A stretch of 64,000 nt of DNA from Emiliania huxleyi CCMP1516 (taxonomy: Eukaryota; Haptophyta; Isochrysidales; Noelaerhabdaceae): NCBI RefSeq assembly GCF_000372725.1, contig NW_005196756.1, positions 1,162,229-1,226,228 on the forward strand, given 5' to 3'. The notes beneath the pieces were generated by a model that was given only the letters and a program-made list of their open reading frames with translations, was not told the DNA's origin and made no database searches. A program made the translations under genes and the position numbers. Of the stretch, positions 20,997 to 31,340 are shown one piece after another; position 1 is the stretch's first letter; each line of letters starts with the position of its first letter.

Positions 20997-21377
20997 TAGG
21001 AGTAACATACATGCAACCTCGCGAGTTTCTTATATACAGATTCCCCCTGTAGTATATGTCACACTCGTCTGCTTCCCATATGTACGCCTTCCCGGAGTCC
21101 AACGGGGTACCCGCTGAAGGCTTCCGGTCGCTCTCACAATGGGGCCCCCAATCCCACATGGCGGCATGGCCTCGGCGAGTGTGCAGTGAGGTAGTGCATC
21201 TGACTATCCCTGATCTTTGTGGGAAAATAGCTGTGGGGGCGGCTCCCATCCCTCCGGGTTCGTTCTTTCTTTCTTTCTGGCACAACGCTGGGCACATTTA
21301 TTTGTTGTAAATTTCTCTCTGGCTAAAAGTTCTGGCATATATGACACCTGCTTTTAATATTCGCTCTGGCGCTCTGG

Positions 21378-22156
21378 CTAGCGCTCGGCGACGGCGCCGC
21401 GGGCGCGGGACGACCGCCGGGCGCCGCGGGTCGGCGGGAAGACGACGTGGCCGGGCCCGAGGCGCGCCATGGCGTCCGCGATGGCGACGGGCACGTAGCC
21501 CTTGGGCCCGCCGTGGGCGCAGCCGCCGCGGCCGAGCTTCGCGAAGCGCGGGCCGCGGGGCGGCGGCGGCAGGCCGAGGCGGCGCTCGAGCCGCGCGCGG
21601 AGGGCGAACCACCGGTCGTGGAGCCGGGAGCAGAGGTCGTACTCGTGGTGGGCGAGGCAGATCCAGGGCTTATGGCAGACGGTGAAGTGGACGTTGGCGA
21701 TGTCGGCGAGCGGCGTGGCGCGGCAGCGCGCGTTGTCGGCCATGTTATTGTAGATGCAGCGGTCGACCTGCGCGGGCGACGTTTTCGCGTTCGCGTTCCG
21801 CGTCGGCATATTCGCATTCGCATGAGGTATACGGCGCAAGAGGGCGTCAGGGGGGAAGGGGGGAAAACCCTCTCTCTCTCCGGGCATTATTCTCACCTCG
21901 CGGGCGGCCCGGCCCGTCGGCTCGACGCGCAGGTAGTAGTAGGGCACGAGGCCCTGGATGGTCATGCCGCCCCAGTAGGGCCCGATGAGGGACCCGGCCC
22001 AGCCCTGACCCTTGCGGAAGTCGCCGCCGCGCACGACGGCGCAGAGCGCCGCGAAGGCGGCCGCCGAGGGGCGGAGCGCGAGGAAGCCCCCCTGCGCGGG
22101 CGGCGCCGCCGTGCCGCCGCCGTCCATGCCGTAGTCGTACGTGAAGAGCAGCTCCA

Positions 22157-22197
<41 letters not shown>

Positions 22198-22840
22198 GCC
22201 GCCGCCGCCGCGCCCTCCACGTTGGCCGCCGGGGCGTCGTGGCGCCGGTCCTTGCGCGGGCCCTCGCCGCGGCCGACGCCGCCGCCGGGCGGCCGGCTGC
22301 CGGCCCTCCCCTCCTCGGTCGCGGTGCGCGCCTCGGCGGCGGTCAGGGCGGCGGCGGCGAGGCCGCGGACGCGGCCCCCGCCGGCGGCGGCGGGGCGGTT
22401 GGCGAAGAAGAGCTCATCGAGGTTGCGCAGCACGAGCGAGTCCATGTCCAGCAGCAGCACGCGGCTGTACTCGGCGAGCGAGTAGGCCCAGAGCTTGAGC
22501 AGCTCGTCGGCGCCGCAGCAGCCCCTGGCGGCGATGCGGTCGCGCAGGAAGCCGGGCGCGATGTCCGCGACCGCCACCGGCAGGGGCCGCTCGAGGACGC
22601 GGTAGCCCAGGAAGCGCAGCACCGGCCGGCTCGCCGTCACGTTCCGCGCCACGATCGCGACCAGCTCGTAGTCGACCGCCGGCTGCGAGGCCGCCCCGCC
22701 CGGTGCTCCCGACGAGGAGGAGTTGGGGCCGCGCCAGCTGCCCATCACCGCCTCCGCCAGCACCGCCGCGCCGTCCAGGTAAGGGCCGTCCTTCGTGAGC
22801 ACGATCGCGAACGCGACCGTCGGCCGGTCGGCGCTCCGCC

Positions 22841-22901
<61 letters not shown>

Positions 22902-23195
22902 CACTCCCTCGGTCAGCCTGAGGCCCGGCGAGGGCCCCAGCGCGGCTGCGTGCGACAGCAAGCGAGCCACCTCTGCGCTGCCGCTGAGCGCAGCCAGATG
23001 CAGCGGCGCCATGCCCTGGGCGTCTGCTCGCGTCGCCGAGGCGTGGTGCTGTAGCAGACTCGCAGAGCGCGCAGCGAGAGAGAGCCAGGCGAGCCTGAGG
23101 TGCTGAGAAAAGGCTGATTGCACCCACCCTCGAGACACGCTTCCTGGACAGACGCTGGACAGACGCGGGGCACAGACGGCGGCGGCCACCCCCAC
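21378..23195 (-). CDS. Glycosyltransferase family 8 protein with ankyrin-like N-terminus
   Basis: Glycogenin/galactosyltransferase-type enzyme of the GT8 fold. Visible motifs are TVAFAIVLTKDGPYLDGA at the start of the fold, ELLKLWAYSLAEYSRVLLLD, then DMDSLVLRNLDELF with the metal-binding DxD. Later come LLFTYDYGMDGG, QGGFLALRPS, and near the C-terminus IANVHFTVCHKPWIC, typical of the glycogenin C-terminal lobe. The N-terminal 60 residues include QGMAPLHLAALSGSAEVARLL, one clear ankyrin repeat, followed by a poly-Pro tract encoded by (GGC)n at 22843-22898. A 129-base GT-AG intron at 21896-21768 keeps the frame open when unspliced. The stop is at 21378-21380. The true start may lie in an upstream exon; the ATG at 23195 is the first in frame. 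Confidence 0.85.
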
Positions 23196-23439
23196 CCAGA
23201 CGCCGTAGGCATATGGCTGTAGGGCCCCAGAAGGCTAGCTGGTAGCTTCATTTGTAGTTGTAGCACAGCCGCGGGTCCGCAGTGCGCAGAGGTGGGGCGG
23301 GAGGGTTGAGAGAGAGAGAGACCCACCCATGAGGCATGACCATCCCATGACACTGCATGGACCACACTCACATGTCTTTGCATGTAACAGTTTTGTTATA
23401 CCCTCATGGGGCACAAGAAAGAGGCTGCCTCGCTCTCAA

Positions 23440-23665
23440 TCCTAGAAGTCGAAGGATTGTGAGCAGCACTCCTCGCAATCGTAGCATCTCTGTGCGATTG
23501 TGAGCACCCACGCTCGCAATCCTACATCTTCTAGGACTAAGAGCAGCTCCGCTCCGAAGGCGACTGGTGACGCCTACGACTACTACCATCGCGCTCGCAA
23601 TCCGAGCAAACTCTAGGGTTGCGAGCAGCTTGGCTCACAATCCTAGCAACATGCCTCCGATTGCG
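23440..23665. repeat. Degenerate inverted repeat cluster (GATTGYGAGC units)
   Basis: Repeated units of GATTGTGAGCA/GATTGCGAGCAG alternate with the inverse GCTCGCAATC or CTCACAATCC (for example 23453, 23498, 23512, 23592, 23618, 23633, 23658). Adjacent units can form several short hairpins with 9-12 base stems. No ORF explains the pattern. Confidence 0.75.
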
Positions 23666-23785
23666 AGCAGCGGCGAAGTGAGCGTGTTTGTGGTGTTTGT
23701 TGGTGTGGCGTCTGTCTGAGCTTGGATCTATCTTTCTGTGACTAAAGCCGGTTACCACTGATGGATCCCCACCCGAACAACACAC

Positions 23786-24007
23786 AGTGAGCGCCCCAGC
23801 GCTTCACTACGCCCTCCGCGCGAAATCGCTAGTGGTGTTTCGTGGAAGCACATTGTCAGTGAGCGCCCCAGCGGCCAGCGCTTCACTACGCCCTCCGCGC
23901 GAAATCGCTAGTGGTGTTTCGTGGAAGCACATTGTCAGTGAGCGCCCCAGCGCTTCACTACGCCCTCCGCGCGAAATCGCTAGTGGTGTTTCGTGGAAGC
24001 ACATTGT
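23786..24007. repeat. Tandem repeat, three units of 72-79 bp
   Basis: Units 23786-23857, 23858-23936 and 23937-24007 are almost identical (AGTGAGCGCCCCAGCG... to ...GGAAGCACATTGT). The second has a 7-base insertion from an extra GGCCAGC. The array lies about 100 bases upstream of the start codon at 24110 and may be promoter sequence. Confidence 0.93.
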
Positions 24008-24109
24008 GCTTTGTGGCAGCACGGGTGCGGTGCCCGAGACGTTAGGTAGGTTTTCCCACAACGGCGGGCGGGAGAAACCGAGGCAACGGCGGGCACATAC
24101 CAGTGTTTT

Positions 24110-27100
24110 ATGGAGGTGTATACATGTGTGCTGACCCTCGCTCTCCTCGTCGCGCGCGCAAACGGCTTTTCGAACACGCCTTGGTCGGGCCACGCGGCTG
24201 CCGAGGCACTCCCTCCTGCGTCGGTTGAGCCAGCCCCTTTGTTTCCTTCCGACCTTGACATTGATGGCGACGGCCTGATCAGCTTCGATGAGGCGCTCCA
24301 GCTTGGACAACGCCTCAACTGCCCTGGGCTTCATGACTCCCAGAACTACCCAATAATGCTGCTGTGGACGATGACAGCGCGCGACCTGAATAACGACGGC
24401 GTTCTGAACATCACCGAGATCACCGAGAGCACGCACATGGTAGAGGGAGACCACGCACGATTCAGATCCTGTCTCCACAAACAGCGGAGATCGCTACACG
24501 AGCAGCACGACGGGACAGACAGGCTGTATTCCTACGCCGTAACCGTCCCCAGGGTTATCCCTCGTTGGCCGCCTATCCCTCCGGCGCTGCCACCAGAAAC
24601 AGAATTTGCCTATGCGACTTATGACTCGATGCACCGGCTATTCTTCACGCTTGCAAAGTGCCTGCAGCGCGGACCTGGAGGCAGTGCAGCCCCCGACGGC
24701 GGGGAGCAGTGGAATTGCCCGGCCACAGTCACGCCAGCGGATCTCAAGGCGTTCTTTCAGGACGTAATCATCGAGTTCAAATCGAGGGGGGACTTCGCAA
24801 CTGTGCATCCGGATGCTGCACGAACTGCTGTTGCTAATGTAGCAGGCTGCGCTAGGGCCGCAAACGGCAAAATGTACAGCCAGCTCGTGACAGCGGCCGC
24901 TCTTGAAATCGTGTCGGGAGCGGCTGGAGCCGCAGCGTTCTTTCTCAATGCGATACCTGGACTTGGACTCGTAGTTACTGCTGCCTCAATCTCTTCAGGC
25001 ATTGCATCCGGAATGCTTAAGCGGAAGGCGGATGAGCTCAAAGGCTCGTTGGTCCAGTACATCAGCGGGATGCAAGACTTGGCTATGGAGCAGTTTCAGC
25101 TCGCACCCATCCAGCAGTGGGCCGCAGCGCACAAGAGCAACAGCATCTTCATCACGAAGCTACTGACGTCGATCAGCGATGAGTATGATAGCCTCGTTGC
25201 ATTCTTTTCCACTTTGCCCATTGCCGTCCAAACCGCCATGGTGGAAAACACGCAGGGACGGTTCGAAAAGTTCTGCCCAGCCCCGTGTAGTGACCCGTAC
25301 TCTGCGCTCTCGGTGCCCGTAATCGTTGAGTACATTGAAATGGCGGGCAACCCACTCATCGACCTCATGTCACTTCCGAGTGGCGACGTGCTGCTAGAAC
25401 AGTATCAGGCTCCCCCCCCCCGCCCGCCCGCCCCCCCCCCGCCCTCCGCCCGCCGCTGTTGAAATGGTGACACCCGAAGCTCACACTTCCGTAGGTAGAG
25501 CTGGCAAACGCCACTGCTGACCCTTCACCCGAGTTTGGGGCTGTGTCGATATCCACCGCCGTGGTGAATAAGATGCTGACCGATGCGGGGCCGTTGGGGG
25601 AGACGAGTGTCGTGCACCAAATGTCTCAACAGGTGGTCGCCCTCTTCACGTTTCCCCTCCTTGTGAAGTACGCGGCCACAAGTGCTCGGGCGATTATCCC
25701 ATATGTTCGAGGTGGATTCTCAGTGGTCAAGGCTTGGACGATTGGAATGACACCGATCCCAAGGGTAAATTTCGGCGGCCGTGTTATGACGACGATTGCG
25801 TCCGGTGGACGCCGTGCGCTCGCCGTCTTCAATCCAATTGCCAGACTCCCACAGAGCGTTGCGAACAGCGCGGTCGTGTCAGCTGCAGCAGAATACAGTA
25901 GGCTTGCATCTAAGGCGATTGCATCTGCAACTGGCGCAGTCACCGTCAAATTTGCTTCCCTGGCAAAGTTCGTGACGAGGCCCGTGGTGGCTGTGAAGTC
26001 TGCTCTCAGGGCAGCAGTGACCACCGGGCCGGGTGCGAAAATCACCTCGTTCTGCACCAAGTACATTGGGAAGGCGATGAAAGGACTTGGAGTGCTCGTC
26101 TCGGCTGGCATTGCCGTACTGGGCGTGATTGAATTGGTTCAGGCGGTGGATCTCTATGCAACCTTTCGCACGGCTATCGGCGAGGTCGCAACGAACCTGA
26201 CAGCAACCTTAAACAGCCTCGTAGCTGACGCGCAAGAAGTGCAGCAACTGATGGCAACGGACGATTCAGCGTTTGACGGTTCTGAGTCGCCACCCCCGCC
26301 ACCCCTGCCCAAATGTGCCGACTTTTTAGCGCCGCAAGGCCCTGGAGGGCATTGCTGGGCGGACACTGACACGGGCGGACATTGCTGCACGCCAGACGAT
26401 TTCAAGCCGGTGGGGGACGCTTGGGTACTTACGTTGGTAGGAGACTGCATGCCTGCCGCAGTCCCATGCGAAATACTCCAGGTCACAACGGGCATGTGTC
26501 AGGACCTGACGCAGGCAGACTACGAGGCCAAAGCCGAGGGCGCCGACTGCGAATCTGACAATGAATGCCTCAGCAACAACTGTGGCCGCGCCCAGGCCGG
26601 TGACGACAATCTGCAATGCTGCAAGGCGGGCTGCACATCGAGGAGCTACTGGGGCTATAGCTACTGCTATTGCATGGAGCCGGGTACGCCATGCTGGTCG
26701 GATGCCATGTGCATTCCGTCTGGCAAAGGTTTATGCCAGGGTAACGGGGGTGGGGTAAGGAAGGGCGCGTGCTTCGAACAGGTCGACCCAGGCGCTGGCT
26801 GCAGCACAAACGCTCAATGTGCCAATGGCAATTGCGGCCGGATGCAGGCAGGGACGGACAACTTGGTCTGCTGCCCTGATGGTTGCGAATCACGAACATA
26901 TGCTGCTAACGACTACTGCTACTGCATGGAGCCAGGTACGCCGTGCTGGTCGAACGCCATGTGTGACGGCGGGCCATGCAGCGGCAATTCTTGGGTAACG
27001 ATGGGCACGTGCATCAGAGGCGAGCCGCCAGGCGCTGGCTGCAGCAGAAACACTCAATGTGCCAATGGCAATTGCGGCCGGATGCAGGCAGGGACGGACG

Positions 27101-28239
27101 ACTTGGTCTGCTGCCCTGATGGTTGCGAATCACGAACATATGCTGCTAACGACTACTGCTACTGCATGGGCGAAGCCACGCCGTGCTGGTCGGACGCCAT
27201 GTGTGACGGCGACATGATATGCAGGGACAATCTTGGCGGGTTACAACAAGGCACATGCTTCCGTCCGCGCGGGCCAGGCGCTGGCTGTAGCACAAACGCT
27301 CAATGTGCCAATGGCAATTGCGGCCGGATGCAGGCAGGGACGGACGACTTGGTCTGCTGCCCTGATGGTTGCGAATCACGAACATATGCTGCTAACGACT
27401 ACTGCTACTGCATGGAGCCAGGTACGCCGTGCTGGTCGAACGCAATGTGTGAGAGCGGGACATGCAGCGGCAATTCTTGGGTAACGATGGGCACGTGCAT
27501 CAGAGGCGAGCCGCCAGGCGCTGGCTGCAGCAGAAACACTCAATGTGCCAATGGCAATTGCGGCCGGATGCAGGCAGGGACGGACGACTTGGTCTGCTGC
27601 CCTGATGGTTGCGAATCACGAACATATGCTGCTAACGACTACTGCTACTGCATGGGCGAAGCCACGCCGTGCTGGTCGGACGCCATGTGTGACGGCGACA
27701 TGATATGCAGGGGCAATCTCGGCGGGTTACAACAAGGCACATGCTTCCGACCGCGCAGGCCAGGCGCTGGGTGCAGCACAAACGCTCAATGTGCCAACGG
27801 CAATTGCGGCCGGATGCAGGCAGGGACGGACGACTTGGTCTGCTGCCCTGATGGTTGCGAATCACGAACATATGCTGCTAACGACTACTGCTACTGCATG
27901 GGCGAAGCCACGCCGTGCTGGTCGGACGCCATGTGTGACGGCGACATGATATGCAGGGGCAATCTTGGCGGGTTACAACAAGGCACATGCTTCCGACCGC
28001 GCAGGCCAGGCGCTGGGTGCAGCACAAACGCTCAATGTGCCAACGGCAATTGCGGCCGGATGCAGGCAGGGACGGACGACTTGGTCTGCTGCCCTTATGG
28101 TTGCGAATCAAGAACATATTGGGCTAACGACTACTGCTACTGCATGGGCGAGGGCAAGCCGTGCTGGTCGGACGCAATGTGTTCCAGCGGGACATGCAAA
28201 GGCAACTGGGGGGGCCTACGGAAAGGCAATTGCGCCTAA
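24110..28239 (+). CDS. Secreted EF-hand protein with seven Cys-rich repeats, about 1347 residues
   Basis: Starts with a signal peptide (MEVYTCVLTLALLVARANG). Two EF-hand calcium loops follow, DIDGDGLISFDE and DLNNDGVLNITE. A central part has alternating hydrophobic helices (FFLNAIPGLGLVVTAASISS near 24960, and further ones at 25640-26130). From about 26550 to the end are seven repeats of about 80 residues: GAGCSTNAQCANGNCGRMQ, LVCCPDGCESRTYAANDYCY, PCWSDAMC. The two long open frames are joined by a GC-AG intron, 25409-25494: QYQ joins VELANATADPS in phase 0, while the intron carries a stop in the upstream frame. Each repeat has about 12 cysteines, presumably disulfide-bonded outside the cell. 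Function is not known; a surface or matrix calcium-binding role is inferred. Confidence 0.8.
26795..28230 (+). repeat. Coding tandem repeat, period 240-246 bp
   Basis: Six near-identical units starting at about 26795, 27035, 27278, 27521, 27767 and 28013, after a more divergent unit at 26545. Units alternate between CSTNAQC and CSRNTQC openings and between the endings GNSWVTMGTCIRGEPP and GNLGGLQQGTCFRP. The order shows that a two-unit block was duplicated, followed by single-unit duplications. Confidence 0.92.
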
Positions 28240-29524
28240 GGAACAGGATTGTGGGAGGGGTCTGAGCCCGTCAATTGGCCTTTCCCAAGGTGCCGAATGC
28301 CTTCAGTGGCCACACCCTCCTTGCCTAGCGAGCCGAGGTCGCGAGGTTGGCGAGCAGCACCACATCACCGGTCGACTGTGTCCATGGTCGTGCTCGACTG
28401 TGTTCGTACCTCATGTATCGGGGTTATGCGTTTTAGGAGGTGTGAACGTGAACAGAGTAGCCAGATAAGGTAAGGTAAACGTCTCCACACTAAGGTAAGG
28501 TAAGGTAAGGTAAACTTCTCCACACACACAGATCTCAGTCAGCCACCTGCACCTCCGATCTGCGGCCTTCACCTAACCGTGGGGCTCCTGCCCGTGTGTC
28601 CGGGCGTGGAGATGCGAGGGTCGCCCCCCCTTTCCCCACCACTTTGTGTGTGTGGTCGCGTTCTCAGGCAGGCGCCTGGTGCGTTGTTCGTTTTACGTCA
28701 CGGGAGCGACTATTGTTTACTCTGAGGCCCTCAACGGCCCGGCCAAGACCTTGTTTTTTTTTCGAGCCTGTCTGCTGTGAGAGAGAGTTATCTTTTTAAA
28801 TTCTTTTTCTGAGCGTGCGCGCGGCTTTCCGAGAGAGAGATCCGCGAGCGGTCGAGTGCACGAAGCCTAGTGCCTCGCCACACCGTCGCGAGAGTCGCTT
28901 AGGCGGCTGCCACCCTTTTTAAGAAGCCGTAGGCGTAGCTAATTCAAGAATTTTACAAATAAATCTCACAGCGCTCTAGGCACGGGACTGGCGCGCACAC
29001 TGGCACTAACACACGATCTCTACTTTGAGGAAAATGACTTGATGGGCTTGCCCATCCCGGAGTGGTTCGACTCCACACAAACCCGAGACGGTGATGGGAT
29101 TCATGGGAAGCGTCTCAGCGGTCTCAGGCCCAGTGAGGGGTAGTGCGCTAGTGCAGGCTAACCCATCCTGCTAGCCCATCCTGCTGAATTACCTCCTCTA
29201 GTCTTGTAGGTTAGCTCGATCGGTCACAACCGCCACCACCGACGACATCTCCGAGGAGATGATTGATGGAGAGGGGGGACGACACCGCCCGATCTATTCT
29301 ATCTATCTATCTACCCTCCGAGGTCCCTCGGCGGCGTGCACCTCGATCCTGTACCGTTGTTTGTTGCCCCCCCCCCCCGAACACACCAGTGAGGGAGGGC
29401 GAGACGATCGACTTGTCCCGTACCATGCGGAATCGACCCTATCCAGTGCTCAAGTGCTCAAGTGCTGGACACGAGCGTGAATCCCGGCGCGAACTAACTT
29501 TGGCAAGTTTTCCACACCACAGAA
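28240..29524. other. Intergenic stretch with GGTAA repeats, no gene seen
   Basis: Holds about eight AAGGT/GGTAA units at 28467-28512. The phrase CAGGCGCCTGGTGCGTTGTTCG at about 28673-28694 recurs near 45902 in altered form. TTTTACAAATAAATC and GGCACGGGACTGGCGCGCAC (about 28952-28998) are related to sequence at 53150-53205. No frame was recognised. Confidence 0.45.
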
Positions 29525-30799
29525 ATGGGGGGGGTCGTCTTGTTGGTGATGGCACTGGCCAATGCGCGACACCGTCCAAAGCCTCCAAGCTCGCCCCATA
29601 CGGCGGCCCCTGCGCGAGCCACGGACGGACATACCGCTGCCTCCACAAGTTCCTTGTCCGATGCTGCTCTCGCTGCCTCGGGACCCCCTCCCGCCAGCTC
29701 GCCCAGACATAGCCGCCCCCCTCCACCTTCCCCATCGCCACCGCCGCCACCCTCGCCATCGCCGCCACCGCCACCCTCGCCATCGCCGCCGCCGCCGCCC
29801 TCGCCCTCTCCCCAGCCACTGTTCTCACCACCTGCTCCAAAGCCATCCCTACCCACGGCCAACGCCATCCCAGAGGCCGCCCCGGCTTCCACTTCTGCCG
29901 CCCCGGGTGCCGTGACCGATTTACACGAGCTTGCGTGCATCCTATCCCAAAACGACTACCTAATCCTCCGATTTTGTCCCGGCTGGGCCAGCACGGCCCA
30001 GGGCCTCGGTGCCTGCAATTGGCGACAGCTCGTCTCCTTCCTACACCGTGAGGGGTCAGGCATCAGGTGCACGGCGCCGCCACCGCTCGCGCCCTACGGG
30101 GCGCCGCCCGCCGCGCCGCCACCGCCGCCCCTGGTCTCGACCACTGCTGCTACCCTCACTTCTTTGGAGCAGTACGCAGAGCAGATTGCAGCGGTGAGAG
30201 GCTAGCCTCGCACAATACTCCGCACTCACAAGCGCGGGAGAGACCACCTCGTCTCTCTTCCCCGAGAGTGAGACCTTGCTGACAGGCGCTTGCTCTTGAC
30301 CGCGTGGAGAGCGAGATACCTACCCCGGGTCCAGGGGTGGTCCTCGTTGCGGTGCTGGCCACAGTGGGCGCGCTGCTGTGCTGCTGCTGCTGCTTGTCTC
30401 TCTGCGGCGTCTATCTGCTCCGGCGCATGGCTGCGAGCACAGAGAGCCGGCTCCGCGCCGAGTATGAGGCGGAAATTCCGAGAATTCACCTGGCATTTCC
30501 GTGTCCGCCCGTTGATACCACTCCCTACCGCAAAACAGGAGAACCTTAACCTCATGGCGGACGCGTGCACACCTGTCAACAACAAGGCCACGCCCGTGGC
30601 GGCGATCCAACTGGCCTCGGACCACCCTTCCCACGCGGCCGCGGAGCCCCAGCTTCGGCTATCGCCGCCGCTGCCGCCGACAGAGGAGCCCAAGCGGGAC
30701 GATACGGACGCTGAGGCGGTAGAGGCGGAGGCTAGGCGGCGGGTGCAGGACCGGCGCCTTGCAGCGAACGCGCGTGCCTTCGGGGTCCAAGCTGGCTGA
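29525..30799 (+). CDS. Pro-rich single-pass membrane protein
   Basis: The ATG at 29525 opens a short hydrophobic leader (MGGVVLLVMALANARHRP), then a Ser/Pro tract of SPSPPPPP units like the Hyp-rich linkers of algal wall proteins. A folded-looking segment DLHELACILSQNDYLILRF and GACNWRQLVSFLHREG follows. The first intron, 30194-30285, is GT-AG and phase 0 (QIAA joins ALALDRVESE). Exon 2 has the membrane span VVLVAVLATVGALLCCCCCL. A GC-AG intron (donor GAG|GC near 30470, acceptor AAAACAG at 30538) would join EYE to ENLNLMADACTPV, giving an acidic cytoplasmic tail with RDDTDAEAVEAEARRRVQ that ends at 30799. Without it the protein stops after RKTGEP at 30549. Function unknown. Confidence 0.6.
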
Positions 30800-31340
30800 G
30801 TCGACGATCTCGACTTCCAGGGGACACGCCCACAGTTTTACTCACCGTTGACGCACACACAATGCCTCCGTTCTTCTCTACCGGGGGCGAGACCAGCGTA
30901 CGGCGCGCAAATCCTCAAAGAAACGAAGAAGACAACACCAAAGAGAGTCCGAGAAGATGAAGTGTACACGCGGTCTACGGCAAATTACCCATTCCACCCT
31001 GCACCCAGCACCGCAGCATGATGTATGTTGAGATCTCCTGCCGGTATCCAGGAAATTGTCTCATTAATATAACTTATTACGCTGACGACGGCAGGACGTG
31101 TGAATAGAGCACCGCGCCCACAGCAGCGCCGCCGCACACACGCACACACCAAAAACTCAGTTCATGTGGTCCTCACCACCTCGCGCAATGGGAACGCCTC
31201 CCGCCCGCCGCCGGCGCCCGAATCAATGCTGCCGTGCTCAGAGCTGCTTCCACCATTATTCACCAGAGGCGGCGCCTCCGGCACCGCGGACGCCTGCTCC
31301 GCGAGCACAGTGGTGGCGGCCGACAAATCGTTGCACTTGC

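Noticed and set aside
21447-23054. 535-codon plus-strand ORF
   Set aside because: It is antisense to the GT8 glycosyltransferase, which has clear motifs. The plus frame is Arg/Ala-rich low-complexity sequence caused by GC-rich codon use.
25409-25494. Two separate genes at 24110-25462 and 25543-28239
   Set aside because: Splicing by a GC-AG intron gives one continuous phase-0 protein, and the second ORF has no signal peptide of its own despite encoding Cys-rich extracellular repeats.
29058-29085. tRNA T-arm-like GGTTCGACTCC
   Set aside because: No matching acceptor stem, anticodon arm or D arm could be placed around it.
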